NCBI GenBank assembly: GCA_038210595.1
Contig: JBBQWN010000006.1
Span: forward strand, 1 to 64,000
Direction: 5' to 3'
Length of the DNA: 64,000 bases
DNA from: Glacieibacterium sp038210595
Lineage (GTDB): Bacteria > Pseudomonadota > Alphaproteobacteria > Sphingomonadales > Sphingomonadaceae
Position numbers and translations under genes: made by a program
Notes under the pieces: generated by a model
What the model saw: the letters and a program-made list of their open reading frames with translations, nothing else
The model's database searches: none
Told to the model about the DNA's origin: nothing
Shown here: positions 45,105 to 54,169 of the stretch, piece after piece
Layout of the letters: each line of letters begins with the position of its first letter
Numbering within the stretch: the stretch's first letter is position 1

Positions 45105-46094
45105 TCAAACGGTTCGCAGCAGGATCTTCCCGACGTGGTCGCCCGCCTCCATGCGGCGGTGCGCGTCTGCCGCCGCGGCGAGCGGATAGACCTTGTCGGT
45201 CACGGCACGCAGCTCGCCGGTTGCGAACAGCGGCCACACCTCGCGCTCAAGCGCATCGGCGATGACCGACTTGAAGCCGACCGAGCGCGGGCGCAGCGTC
45301 GAGCCGGTCAGCGTCAGGCGGCGGCGCATGACGTCGGCGAAGTTCACCTCCGCCGCCGGCCCGCGCTGGAAGGCGATCGAGACGTGGCGGCCGTTCTCGG
45401 CGAGGCTGCCGATATTACGCGGAATATAGTCGCCGCCGACCATGTCGAGGACGACGTCGACGCCGCGGGTCTCGGTGATGCGCGCGACCTCGTGGGCAAA
45501 GTCCTGCGTCTTGTAGTCGATGGCGTGGTCGGCGCCGAGCGCGATCGCCTTAGCGCATTTTTCGAGGCTGCCGGCCGTGACGATGACGTTCAGCCCGCGT
45601 GCCTTGGCCAGCAGGATCGCGGTGACGCCGATCCCCGACGTGCCGCCGTGGACCAGCACGGTCTCGCCCGCCACCGCGCCGCCGCGGTCGAACAGGTTCG
45701 ACCAGACGGTGAAATAGGTCTCCGGCAGGCCGGCCGCGTCCTCCAGGTCGACGCCCGCCGGTATCGGCAGGCACTGGGCGGCGGGCGCGGTGCAATATTC
45801 GGCATAGCCTCCGCCCGCGACCAGCGCGCAGACCTTATCGCCAGCCCGCCAGCGGCCGGCGCCGACGACGACCTCGCCCGCCACTTCGAGGCCGAGGATC
45901 GACGGGGTGCCCGGCGGCATCGGGTAGAGGCCGAGCCGCTGCAGCACATCGGGGCGGTTGACGCCTGCCGCCGCGACGCGGATCAGCACCTCGCCCTCAC
46001 CGGGCTCGGGCACCGGGCGAGATACCGGCACCAGCACCTCGGGGCCGCCGGGTGCGGCAGGATCGATGGCGGTCATCGTCGCGGTCAGGGTCAT
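45105..46094 (-). CDS. NAD(P)H quinone oxidoreductase, PIG3 family
   Basis: A 329-residue medium-chain oxidoreductase without catalytic zinc. It begins MTAIDPAAPGGPEVL, then GVNRPDVLQRLGLYPMPPG, LPETYFTVWSNLF, the dinucleotide site HGGTSGIGVTAILLAKARG and LDMVGGDYIPRNI. The pattern PxxPSILGLEVAGEV and the later ENGRHVSIAFQRG are those of TP53I3/PIG3-type quinone reductases. It is divergent from the DUF1192 gene across 47 bases. Confidence 0.92.
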   Translation of the reverse strand: MTLTATMTAIDPAAPGGPEVLVPVSRPVPEPGEGEVLIRVAAAGVNRPDVLQRLGLYPMPPGTPSILGLEVAGEVVVGAGRWRAGDKVCALVAGGGYAEYCTAPAAQCLPIPAGVDLEDAAGLPETYFTVWSNLFDRGGAVAGETVLVHGGTSGIGVTAILLAKARGLNVIVTAGSLEKCAKAIALGADHAIDYKTQDFAHEVARITETRGVDVVLDMVGGDYIPRNIGSLAENGRHVSIAFQRGPAAEVNFADVMRRRLTLTGSTLRPRSVGFKSVIADALEREVWPLFATGELRAVTDKVYPLAAAADAHRRMEAGDHVGKILLRTV

Positions 46095-46141
46095 GGCGGC
46101 GATATTGACTCAGGGGCCAGCCGGGTCAACGATTCGCCGCG

Positions 46142-46342
46142 ATGGACATGGACGACATCCTGCCGCCGCCCCGCAAGGACAGCGCCCTGGCGCAGCTGGT
46201 CGCCGAGGATCTCGACCGGCTGTCGGTCAGCGAACTCGACACCCGCATCGCGACGCTGGAGGCCGAAGCCGCCCGGACCCGGGCCAAGCGCGACGGGGCA
46301 ACCAAGTTCCGCAGCGCCGCGGACGAGCTGTTCAAGCGCTAG
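46142..46342 (+). CDS. DUF1192 small protein
   Basis: A 66-residue acidic/helical protein with LSVSELDTRIATLEAEAART, the DUF1192 signature of alphaproteobacteria. Function unknown. Its TAG stop shares a base with the GTG of the aminotransferase gene, suggesting one message of three genes. Confidence 0.85.
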   Translation: MDMDDILPPPRKDSALAQLVAEDLDRLSVSELDTRIATLEAEAARTRAKRDGATKFRSAADELFKR

Positions 46343-47241
46343 TGGCGGGCAGCCAGGACTTCGCCGCCGATCCGCGCAACGACAGCCTGCTGATCTGGCT
46401 GAACGGCGCGCTGGTACCGCGCGAGGCTGCGGTCGTGTCGGTGTTCGACGCCGGCTTCGTGCTTGGCGACGGGGTGTGGGAGGGGCTGCGGCTGCACCGG
46501 CGCAGGCTGCTGTTCCTGGCTGCGCATCTCGACCGGCTGTTTGCGGGCGCAGCGAGCATCGGGCTCGACCTCGGCATGGACCGTGGCGGGTTTGCGGCGG
46601 CGCTGGCGGCGACGTGCGCGGCCAATGGCATGACCGACGGTGCCCACCTGCGCCTGATGGTGACCCGCGGCGAGAAGGCGGCGGCGAACCAAGATCCGAG
46701 GAACGCGCTGGGCCGGCCGACGGTGGTGATCCTGGCGGAATACAAGCAGCCCGCTCCGGCGCTGCGGACACGGGGCCTCAGCCTCCACACCGCCAGCCTC
46801 CGCTGCACCCCGGCGCACATGTTCGACATGCGGATCAACTCGCACAGCCGCCTGCCGCTGATCCTCGCGCTGAACGAGGCGATCCGCGCGGGCGCGGACG
46901 AGGCGCTGATGCTCGATCCCGCCGGCAATGTATCGAGCTGCAACGCCACCAACTTTTTCTGGTTCACGGACGGCGAACTCAGGACCTCGTCGGGCGACTA
47001 CTGCTTCAACGGTGTGACCCGGGCGAACGTCATCGCGCTGGCGGAGGTGAACGGGCTGGCGTTCCGGCGCGGCGACTTTCCGCCCGCCGACCTGCTGGAC
47101 GCGACCGAGGCGTTCGTCACCGGCACCTTCGGCGGCCTGACCCCGGTGCGCAGCATCGACGGGCGCGCCCTGCCCGCGCCCCTACCCGGCCCGGTCACGA
47201 CGCGGCTGATCGACCTTTACGAAGGGCTGAAGGACGCATGA
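46342..47241 (+). CDS. class IV aminotransferase-like protein lacking the PLP lysine
   Basis: A 299-residue member of the branched-chain/D-amino acid aminotransferase fold. Fold signatures are present: FDAGFVLGDGVWEGLRLHR, LRLMVTRGEK, ADEALMLDPAGNVSSCNATN and CFNGVTRANVIAL. At the position of the Schiff-base lysine (IKTHSYL-like in active enzymes) it reads INSHSRLP, with Asn and no nearby Lys, so ordinary PLP transamination is doubtful. The start is a GTG at 46342. It overlaps the sulfotransferase-like gene by four bases; plants have a related protein in which both domains are fused. Confidence 0.88.
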   Translation: MAGSQDFAADPRNDSLLIWLNGALVPREAAVVSVFDAGFVLGDGVWEGLRLHRRRLLFLAAHLDRLFAGAASIGLDLGMDRGGFAAALAATCAANGMTDGAHLRLMVTRGEKAAANQDPRNALGRPTVVILAEYKQPAPALRTRGLSLHTASLRCTPAHMFDMRINSHSRLPLILALNEAIRAGADEALMLDPAGNVSSCNATNFFWFTDGELRTSSGDYCFNGVTRANVIALAEVNGLAFRRGDFPPADLLDATEAFVTGTFGGLTPVRSIDGRALPAPLPGPVTTRLIDLYEGLKDA

Positions 47242-47957
47242 CGCTGCGGATCGCAATGTGGTCAGGGCCGCGCAACCTGTCGACGGCGCTGATGCGCAGC
47301 TTCGGCAGCCGCGCCGACACGCAGGTCAGCGACGAGCCGTTCTACGGTGCCTACCTGAAGGCGACCGGCGACGACCAAGCGATGAAGGAAGCGGTGATCG
47401 CGTCGATGGACTGCGACTGGCAGTCGGTAGCGCGAACCATGAGCGGACCGTGCGACGCCCCGGTCTGGTACCAAAAGCACATGGCGCACCACATGGAAGG
47501 GCCGGTCGGGATCGCCGACCTGCCCGGCCACGTCCACGCCTTCCTGATCCGCGATCCCGCGCGGGTGATCGCCAGCTATGCCGCCAAGCGCGTCAGGGTC
47601 CGGCCCGACCATCTCGGCATCGCCCGGCAGCGCGCGTATTTCGACCGCGAGGCCGACCGGCTCGGGCACGCGCCGACGGTGGTCGATTCGGCCGACATCC
47701 TCGCCGATCCTGCGGGCGTGCTGGCACGGCTGTGCGGCGCGCTCGGCATTGGCTGGGACACTGCGATGCTGCGCTGGGATCCGGGCCGCCGCGTCACCGA
47801 CGGGGTGTGGGCCAGCCACTGGTACGGTGCGGTCGAAGCGTCGACCGGCTTCGGCGCGCCGGACCTCAGCCCGGTCACGCTGGATACCGAGGCGCAGGCG
47901 GTCGCCGAAGCGTGCCGCCCGCACTACGACTATCTGGCCGGGTTCAGGCTGACCTAG
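47238..47957 (+). CDS. sulfotransferase-like P-loop protein
   Basis: A 239-residue protein with a PAPS-binding-like P-loop, MWSGPRNLSTALMRSF, followed by DEPFYGAYLKATGDD, YQKHMAHH and an RDPARVIASYAAKR segment resembling the 3'-phosphate loop of sulfotransferases. Late WASHWYGAVEASTGF is also family-like. No signal peptide. It is translationally coupled to the class IV aminotransferase-like gene, in keeping with fused plant homologues. Its stop overlaps the opposite gene by four bases. Confidence 0.85.
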   Translation: MTLRIAMWSGPRNLSTALMRSFGSRADTQVSDEPFYGAYLKATGDDQAMKEAVIASMDCDWQSVARTMSGPCDAPVWYQKHMAHHMEGPVGIADLPGHVHAFLIRDPARVIASYAAKRVRVRPDHLGIARQRAYFDREADRLGHAPTVVDSADILADPAGVLARLCGALGIGWDTAMLRWDPGRRVTDGVWASHWYGAVEASTGFGAPDLSPVTLDTEAQAVAEACRPHYDYLAGFRLT

Positions 47958-48370
47958 GCAAGCGGCAGCTCGCTGTTGCCGGCGACCAGCTGGCGGGCGA
48001 AGCCGTCGCCGCTGCCGAACACGATCCACAGCGGCGTGCCGACCGCGGTGCCGAGCGTGCCGAGCACGGCGAACGTACCGCCGAACAGCGCGATCATCGC
48101 CGCTGCCGCGCCGACACCGGCGCGCTCAGTGGTCGAGCGCTCATCCCAGGCGTTGCGCTTGATCGCGTCGCCGATACGGCGGATCAGCGGCCAGGCGGTG
48201 GTGCTGTCGACCGTCGCCATGAACGCCGCGCGGGCCTTGCTGAACCCGTCCTCGCCGTTGTTGCGGATGGCCAGCAGGCTGTTCGCCCACGCCGCCAGCG
48301 CGGTGCGCTCCTCGGGCGTGGCGCCCTCCAGCAGTTCGGTGGCGACTTGCGTCTCGAGCTTGTCGGTCAT
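47954..48370 (-). CDS. hypothetical protein with hydrophobic C-terminal half
   Basis: A 138-residue protein I do not recognise. The N-terminal 85 residues are charged and helical (for example TPEERTALAAWANSLLAIRNN), and the C-terminal part contains a long hydrophobic stretch GAAAAMIALFGGTFAVLGTL that may form a membrane hairpin. The ATG at 48370 opens MTDKLETQVA. Its tail overlaps the sulfotransferase-like gene; no operon partner is obvious. Codon use looks native. Confidence 0.7.
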   Translation of the reverse strand: MTDKLETQVATELLEGATPEERTALAAWANSLLAIRNNGEDGFSKARAAFMATVDSTTAWPLIRRIGDAIKRNAWDERSTTERAGVGAAAAMIALFGGTFAVLGTLGTAVGTPLWIVFGSGDGFARQLVAGNSELPLA

Positions 48371-48473
48371 CGGTGATCCTTCGGCTGCGGTGTGTCGGCC
48401 ATATAGGACACATCGGGGGCTTGTGCGAGGCTGACGTTAACGTAAAGTGGATCATCCTCTGGGGAGAGAGTGC

Positions 48474-49574
48474 TTGAATTTCGACTTTTCCGACGATGCC
48501 AAGGCGTTGCGCGAGCAGGCGCGGCGCTTCCTCGACGAGCGCGCCGGGCCGAAGGTGGCCCGCACCCAGATGAACGGCGACGCGCCCTATGACACGATGT
48601 TGTGGACCGCGATCGTCGAGCTCGGCTGGACCGCGGCGCGGGTGCCGGAAGCGCTGGGCGGGCTTGGCCTCGGCGCTGACGAGGCGTGCGTGCTGGCGGA
48701 GGAGATCGGGCGCAGCCTGGCGCCGGTGCCGTTCATTGCGACATTGCTGGCGACCGAAGCGCTGTTGCTGGCGGGCAGCGACGAGCAGCAGGGCAAATGG
48801 CTGGGCGGCTTCGCCGACGGCTCGCTGGTCGGCTGCACCGGCTGGGGCGAGGGCACCGCGCACTCGCCCGCAACCTCGACCGCAAAGGTTCATGGCGACC
48901 GCATCACCGCGACCAAGACACCGATCGCCGACCTGATGGCCGCCGACGTGGCGATCATTTCGGCGCACGGCCCGGACGGGGTGCAGCTGTATCTGATCGA
49001 CCTGACAGACCCCGGCGTGACACGCGAGCCGGAGGACACGCTCGACCTCGTCCGCCGCCATGGCCGGCTGACGCTGACCAACGCCCCCGCCGAGCCGCTC
49101 GGCACGCCCGGTTATTATCAGGACTGGCTCGACCGCGCCGCGGTGCTGACCGCGTTCGAGGCGCTGGGCACGGCGGCAGCAGCGATGGACATGACCGTCG
49201 CCTACGCCAAGGATCGCACCGCCTTCGGCCAGAAGATCGGACGTTATCAGGGCGTCAAACACAAATGCGCCGACATGTATATCAAGCTTGAGCTGGCCCG
49301 CGCTCACGCGCTGCACGGGGCGTGGGCGATGGAGAGCGGCGCGGGTGAGCTGCGCCAGGCTGCGGCAGCAGCGCGCGTCGCCAGCCTCGACGCGCTCGCT
49401 TATTGTGCCGAGGAGAACGTCCAGCTGCACGGCGGGGTCGGGTTCACGTGGGAAAGCGACTGCCAGTTCTATTACCGCCGCAACCGCGCCATCGTCGCGG
49501 CGCTGGGCAGCCGGAACTGGTGGGCGGACCGGCTGGTGCGGGCGCTGGAGCGCCGGAACGCGGCGGCGGCTTGA
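48474..49574 (+). CDS. acyl-CoA dehydrogenase (subunit 1 of a pair)
   Basis: A 366-residue flavoprotein of the acyl-CoA dehydrogenase superfamily. Visible: N-terminal helices NFDFSDDAKALREQARRF, the ELGWTAARVPEALGGLG motif, a beta domain, and the C-terminal DRTAFGQKIGRYQGVKHKCA with ENVQLHGGVGFTWE. The start is taken as TTG at 48474 right after GGGGAGAG; an in-frame GTG at 48447 would put that sequence inside the gene. It precedes a second dehydrogenase gene by 12 bases; such pairs often form heteromeric enzymes. Confidence 0.93.
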   Translation: MNFDFSDDAKALREQARRFLDERAGPKVARTQMNGDAPYDTMLWTAIVELGWTAARVPEALGGLGLGADEACVLAEEIGRSLAPVPFIATLLATEALLLAGSDEQQGKWLGGFADGSLVGCTGWGEGTAHSPATSTAKVHGDRITATKTPIADLMAADVAIISAHGPDGVQLYLIDLTDPGVTREPEDTLDLVRRHGRLTLTNAPAEPLGTPGYYQDWLDRAAVLTAFEALGTAAAAMDMTVAYAKDRTAFGQKIGRYQGVKHKCADMYIKLELARAHALHGAWAMESGAGELRQAAAAARVASLDALAYCAEENVQLHGGVGFTWESDCQFYYRRNRAIVAALGSRNWWADRLVRALERRNAAAA

Positions 49575-49586
49575 GGGAGCGATAGC

Positions 49587-50810
49587 ATGGACTTCAACGA
49601 CACCCCGGTCGAGGCCGCCTACCGCGCGCAGGTCCGCGACTGGCTCGAGGCCAACATCGGCGAATACCGCGACGTACCTGAGGAAAGTTGGGGCCGCGAA
49701 GACTTCGTGACGCATTCACGCATCTGGCAGAGGCGCAAATACGACGCCGGCTACGCGGGCATAACTTGGCCCAGGTCGATGGGCGGCCAGGGTCTCGGGC
49801 CGATGAACCAGATCGTCTATAATCAGGAGGAGGGCCGCTTCCACGCGCCGACCGGGTTGTTCTCGATCGGCCTGGGGATGTGCATTCCAACGGTGTTCAC
49901 CCACGGCTCGCCCGCGATGGTTGAGCGCTATGTCGCCAAGTCGCTGAGCGGCGAGGAAGTCTGGTGCCAGTTGTTCTCCGAGCCGGTCGCCGGGTCTGAC
50001 CTCGCGGGCATCCGCACCAAGGCGGTGCGCGACGGTGACGATTGGGTGATCGACGGCCAGAAGGTATGGACCACCAACGCCCACCTGAGCGACTTCGGCA
50101 TCATCGTCTGCCGCACCGATCCGTCGAAGCCCAAGCACAAGGGCCTGACGATGTTCATCGTCGACATGCACGCCGACGGCGTCGAGGCGCGGCCGCTGAA
50201 GCAGATGAGCGGAGGCAGCGACTTCAACGAGGTGTTCTTCACCGGCGTCCGGGTGCCGGACTCGCACCGGGTCGGGGCCGAGGGCGACGGCTGGAAGGTC
50301 GCGCTGACCACGCTGATGAACGAGCGGCTGGCGGTCGGCGGCAAGCCGCGCCATGCCCCTGGCTACCAGACGCTGCTCGACATGGCGAAGGTGCTGGAAA
50401 CCGAGCTCGGCACCGCGATCGAGGCGTCGGACGTGCGCCAGCGCATTGCCAGCACCTATATCGCCGACGAGGGCGTCAAGCTGACCCAGATGCGCGCCTT
50501 GTCGGCGCTGTCGAAGGGCCAGACGCCGGGGCCGGAATCTTCGATCGCCAAGGTCGTCGTCGCCAAGACCATGCAGGACATGGCGGCGTTCGCGCTCGAC
50601 CTGCAGGAGAGCGCCGGCTTCGTCACTGGCGAGGGCGCCGACCCCGAAGTCGCCAAGCTGCAGGGCAGCTATATGTGGTCGGCGGGCCTGCGCATCGCCG
50701 GCGGCACCGACGAGATCCTGCGCAACATCATCGCCGAGCGGGTGCTGGGCCTGCCGGGCGACCTGCGGCCCGACAAGGACCTGCCGTTCAACGCGAGCGT
50801 CGCTGCCTGA
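49587..50810 (+). CDS. acyl-CoA dehydrogenase (subunit 2 of a pair)
   Basis: A 407-residue acyl-CoA dehydrogenase: EAAYRAQVRDWLEANI start, WPRSMGGQGLGPMNQ, FSEPVAGSDLAGIRTKA flavin-contact stretch, VWTTNAHLSDFGIIVCRT and the C-terminal GGTDEILRNIIAERVLGLP. With the upstream gene it makes a likely alpha2beta2 enzyme as known for steroid or branched acyl-CoA degradation; the substrate is not evident. GGGAGCG lies before the ATG. Confidence 0.95.
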   Translation: MDFNDTPVEAAYRAQVRDWLEANIGEYRDVPEESWGREDFVTHSRIWQRRKYDAGYAGITWPRSMGGQGLGPMNQIVYNQEEGRFHAPTGLFSIGLGMCIPTVFTHGSPAMVERYVAKSLSGEEVWCQLFSEPVAGSDLAGIRTKAVRDGDDWVIDGQKVWTTNAHLSDFGIIVCRTDPSKPKHKGLTMFIVDMHADGVEARPLKQMSGGSDFNEVFFTGVRVPDSHRVGAEGDGWKVALTTLMNERLAVGGKPRHAPGYQTLLDMAKVLETELGTAIEASDVRQRIASTYIADEGVKLTQMRALSALSKGQTPGPESSIAKVVVAKTMQDMAAFALDLQESAGFVTGEGADPEVAKLQGSYMWSAGLRIAGGTDEILRNIIAERVLGLPGDLRPDKDLPFNASVAA

Positions 50811-50947
50811 CCAAAAGTGTCGGATTTCTTTACAGGCGCTTTGTGTACTCGCCCCGGCGACACCGTGTTAACAATACGTTACCGAGCTGGCTAAAACGGC
50901 ATGAATTGTGCATGACGATTTCTAGCTATTGAAACGAGGGCTCCATA

Positions 50948-51607
50948 ATGCGTCTCCTGATCACCGCCGCTGTCGCCCTGATCGCTTCCGGCGCGAGCGC
51001 TGTCACCGTCCCGAACGGCGATTTCGAGGCTGGTAACACCGACTTCACGTCAGGCTATAACTACGGGCCGAATGCGAACGACCTGTCGACGCTCGGCGAG
51101 GATACCTATTCGGTTGTCAACAATGCGCAGTTCAGCCACTCGTCCTTCGTCAGCTACGGCGACCACACCACAGGTGAAGGACTGTACCTAGTCGGAAACG
51201 CCGCGACGACGCCGGGCACGCCGGTTTACACATCGTCGTCGATCGCGATCGTCGCGGGCAAGACCTATACGTTTGGCGGGTTCTTCTCCAATGCCTACCC
51301 TGACAGCCCGGCCCAGATTGACTTCCTTGTATCGCTTGATGGCGGCCCGGCTACCTCGATCGGCAGCTACACGATTGCTGCCGGTGCCGGTGTCTGGAAC
51401 GCCGCTTCGTTCACTTTCTACAGCGGCACCGCGACTTCGGCGGTCCTGTCGTTCGTCGATCTCAATACCGCTGGTGGCGGCAATGACTTCGGCATCGACG
51501 ACATCACGCTGACCGCAGTGCCCGAGCCGGCAACCTGGGGCCTGATGATCGTCGGCTTCAGCTTGGTCGGCTTTGCTGCCCGCCGCCGCACGGCCGTCAC
51601 CGCCTGA
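50948..51607 (+). CDS. PEP-CTERM sorting domain protein
   Basis: A 219-residue exported protein. Signal peptide MRLLITAAVALIASGASA, then a carbohydrate-binding-like beta-rich domain (VPNGDFEAGN, FGIDDITLTAV), and a C-terminal sorting signal VPEPATWGLMIVGFSLVGF followed by RRR. Exosortase/PEP-CTERM processing is expected, but no exosortase gene lies in the window. Codon use has more A and T than its neighbours, as usual for such surface proteins. A strong terminator follows. Confidence 0.9.
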   Translation: MRLLITAAVALIASGASAVTVPNGDFEAGNTDFTSGYNYGPNANDLSTLGEDTYSVVNNAQFSHSSFVSYGDHTTGEGLYLVGNAATTPGTPVYTSSSIAIVAGKTYTFGGFFSNAYPDSPAQIDFLVSLDGGPATSIGSYTIAAGAGVWNAASFTFYSGTATSAVLSFVDLNTAGGGNDFGIDDITLTAVPEPATWGLMIVGFSLVGFAARRRTAVTA

Positions 51608-51622
51608 ACTGACCGATCGGAC

Positions 51623-51655
51623 AAAGGCGGCGGGGTGCGACCCCGCCGCCTTTTT
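51623..51655 (+). terminator. terminator of the PEP-CTERM gene
   Basis: An 11-bp perfect stem GGCGGCGGGGT / ACCCCGCCGCC (51626-51636 and 51640-51650) with a 3-base loop and five T residues after it, preceded by A residues. It lies 18 bases past the stop and separates the gene from clpA. Confidence 0.92.
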
Positions 51656-51750
51656 CGTGGGCGCGGCACCCCCTTGCAGTTTCGATGCATCAGGGTGACA
51701 TTCATGGGGACGGTCGCGCTGGAGTCTCGGCGCGACCCCGGGAGAACCCC

Positions 51751-54123
51751 ATGCCGTCGTTCACGCGCGAACTCGAACATAGTCTGCACAACGCGCTCGC
51801 CGAGGCGAGCCGCCGCCACCACGAATATGCAACGCTCGAGCACTTGTTGCTCGCGCTCACCGCCGACGCCCATGCCAGCGCGGTGATGAAGGCCTGTACC
51901 GTCGATGTCGACGACCTGGCCGCTAAGGTGACAACCTATCTCGACACGGAGTTGAGCGCGCTCAAGGCCGACGCCAGCATCGAGCCGTCGCCGACCGCGG
52001 GTTTCCAGCGCGTCGTCCAGCGCGCCATCCTGCACGTCCAGTCATCGGGCCGCGAGGAAGTGACTGGGGCCAACGTCCTGGTCGCGCTGTTCAGCGAGCG
52101 TGAGAGCCATGCGGTGTTCTTCCTGCAGCAGCAGGACATGACCCGTCTGGATGCGGTCAGTTTCATCAGTCACGGCATCGCCAAGACCGGTCAGGGCGAG
52201 ACCCGCCAGATCAAGGGTGCGGCGACACCGGACAAGGACGAGCCGGAGCAGAAGGAGCAGGCATCGAAGGGCGGTGGCAAGGCCGAATCGGCGCTGAAGC
52301 AGTTCACGGTAAACCTCAATGACAAGGCGAAGAAGGGCAAGGTCGACCCGCTGATCGGCCGGCACGCCGAGGTCGACCGGACCATCCAGATCCTGTGCCG
52401 CCGGTCGAAGAACAACCCGCTGTATGTCGGCGATCCCGGCGTCGGCAAGACCGCGATCGCTGAAGGCCTGGCGCGCAAGATCATCGAGGGTTCGGTGCCC
52501 GACGTGCTCAAGCCGGCAGTGATCTATAGCCTCGACATGGGCGCGCTGCTGGCGGGCACCCGCTACCGCGGCGACTTCGAGGAGCGGCTGAAGAACGTCG
52601 TCACGGAGCTGGAGAAGCTGCCCCACGCTGTGCTGTTCATCGACGAGATCCACACCGTGATCGGGGCGGGCGCGACCAGCGGCGGCGCGATGGATGCGTC
52701 GAACCTGCTCAAGCCGGCGCTCAGCAGCGGCGCGATCCGCTGCATCGGCTCGACCACCTATAAGGAGTTCCGCAACCACTTCGAGAAGGACCGGGCGCTG
52801 CTGCGGCGCTTCCAGAAGATCGACGTCAACGAGCCGTCGGTGGAGGATTCGGTCAAGATCCTGATGGGCCTGCGAGCGAGCTATGAGCTCCATCACCACC
52901 TGAAGTACACGCCCGACGCGATCAAGGCGGCGGTCGAGCTGTCGGCGCGCTACATCAACGACCGCAAATTGCCCGACAAGGCGATCGACGTGATCGACGA
53001 GACCGGCGCGTCGCAGATGCTGCTGCCGGAGAACAAGCGCAAGAAAGTGATCGGCGTGAAGGAGGTCGAGGCGGTGATCGCCACGATGGCGCGTATCCCC
53101 CCGAAGTCCGTCAGCACCGACGACACCAAGGCGCTGGCGACACTGGAGGCCGACCTCAAGCGCGTCGTGTTCGGCCAGGACAAGGCGATCGAGCGGGTGG
53201 CCTCGGCGATCAAGCTGAGCCGTGCCGGCCTGCGCGAGCCGAACAAGCCGATCGGCAGCTATTTGTTCTCCGGCCCGACCGGTGTCGGCAAGACCGAGGT
53301 GGCGCGCCAGCTGGCATCGATCCTTGGCATTCCGCTGACCCGCTTCGACATGAGCGAGTATATGGAGCGCCATTCGATCAGCCGGCTGATCGGTGCGCCG
53401 CCGGGCTATGTCGGTTTCGACCAGGGCGGGCTGCTCACCGATGCCGTCGATCAGCAGCCGCATTCGGTGCTGCTGCTCGACGAGATCGAGAAGGCGCATC
53501 CCGACCTGTTCAACATCCTGTTGCAGGTGATGGATAACGGCAAGCTGACCGATCACCACGGCAAGACCGTCGATTTCAGGAACACCATCCTGATCATGAC
53601 GACCAATGCCGGCGCCGCCGACATGGCGCGCGAGGGTGTCGGCTTCGGCTCTATCGAGCGTACCGGCGAGGACGAGGAGGCGATCAAGCGGATGTTCTCG
53701 CCCGAGTTCCGCAACCGTCTCGATGCAACGGTGGCGTTCGACTATCTGCCGCCTGCGGTGGTCAGCCGGGTGATCGACAAGTTCGTCATCCAGCTCGAGC
53801 TGCAGCTGCAGGAGCGCGATGTCCACATCTCGGTGGCGGACGATGCCAGGGCGTGGCTGATCGAGCGCGGCTATGACCGGCTGTACGGTGCGCGTCCGCT
53901 CGGTCGCCTCATCCAGGAGAAGATCAAGCAGCCGCTGGCCGAGGAACTGTTGTTCGGCAAGCTCGTCCACGGCGGCGAGGTCCGGGTCCACGTCAAGGAC
54001 GATGGTCTCGCGTTCGAGATCGTACCGGGCGTTGCCAAGGCGAAAAAGGGCCGCAAGGGCAAGGTGGCCGTGCCCGCCGCCCCAGCCGCCGCGGCGAACG
54101 AAGAGCCGTTGGTCGAAGTATAG
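51751..54123 (+). CDS. clpA: ATP-dependent Clp protease ATP-binding subunit ClpA
   Basis: AAA+ unfoldase that feeds ClpP; acts on N-degron substrates with ClpS. The 790 residues contain the N-domain MPSFTRELEHSLHNALAEA, Walker A GDPGVGKT and GPTGVGKT, no ClpB-type middle domain, and the ClpP-binding loop as VGF within REGVGFGSIE. A basic/alanine-rich tail (AKKGRKGKVAVPAAPAAAA) makes it longer than E. coli ClpA. The ATG at 51751 follows GGGAGA. The clpS adaptor gene usual upstream is absent here. Confidence 0.96.
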   Translation: MPSFTRELEHSLHNALAEASRRHHEYATLEHLLLALTADAHASAVMKACTVDVDDLAAKVTTYLDTELSALKADASIEPSPTAGFQRVVQRAILHVQSSGREEVTGANVLVALFSERESHAVFFLQQQDMTRLDAVSFISHGIAKTGQGETRQIKGAATPDKDEPEQKEQASKGGGKAESALKQFTVNLNDKAKKGKVDPLIGRHAEVDRTIQILCRRSKNNPLYVGDPGVGKTAIAEGLARKIIEGSVPDVLKPAVIYSLDMGALLAGTRYRGDFEERLKNVVTELEKLPHAVLFIDEIHTVIGAGATSGGAMDASNLLKPALSSGAIRCIGSTTYKEFRNHFEKDRALLRRFQKIDVNEPSVEDSVKILMGLRASYELHHHLKYTPDAIKAAVELSARYINDRKLPDKAIDVIDETGASQMLLPENKRKKVIGVKEVEAVIATMARIPPKSVSTDDTKALATLEADLKRVVFGQDKAIERVASAIKLSRAGLREPNKPIGSYLFSGPTGVGKTEVARQLASILGIPLTRFDMSEYMERHSISRLIGAPPGYVGFDQGGLLTDAVDQQPHSVLLLDEIEKAHPDLFNILLQVMDNGKLTDHHGKTVDFRNTILIMTTNAGAADMAREGVGFGSIERTGEDEEAIKRMFSPEFRNRLDATVAFDYLPPAVVSRVIDKFVIQLELQLQERDVHISVADDARAWLIERGYDRLYGARPLGRLIQEKIKQPLAEELLFGKLVHGGEVRVHVKDDGLAFEIVPGVAKAKKGRKGKVAVPAAPAAAANEEPLVEV

Positions 54124-54130
54124 CCAAACA

Positions 54131-54158
54131 GGCGGGGATGCCGCGTCGCATCCCCGCC
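54131..54158. terminator. hairpin between clpA and the convergent gene
   Basis: 11-bp perfect stem GGCGGGGATGC / GCATCCCCGCC (54131-54141 and 54148-54158) with a 6-base loop, between the clpA stop and the convergent gene. There is no clear T tract on either side, so termination is likely but less certain; it could serve both strands. Confidence 0.55.
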
Positions 54159-54169
54159 AAAGCATCCGC

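Noticed and set aside
45135..47957. A 940-codon plus-strand frame that would span the quinone reductase region and the sulfotransferase-like gene
   Set aside because: Only its last 239 codons match a protein family; the rest lies opposite or across other convincing genes. The real start is the ATG at 47238.
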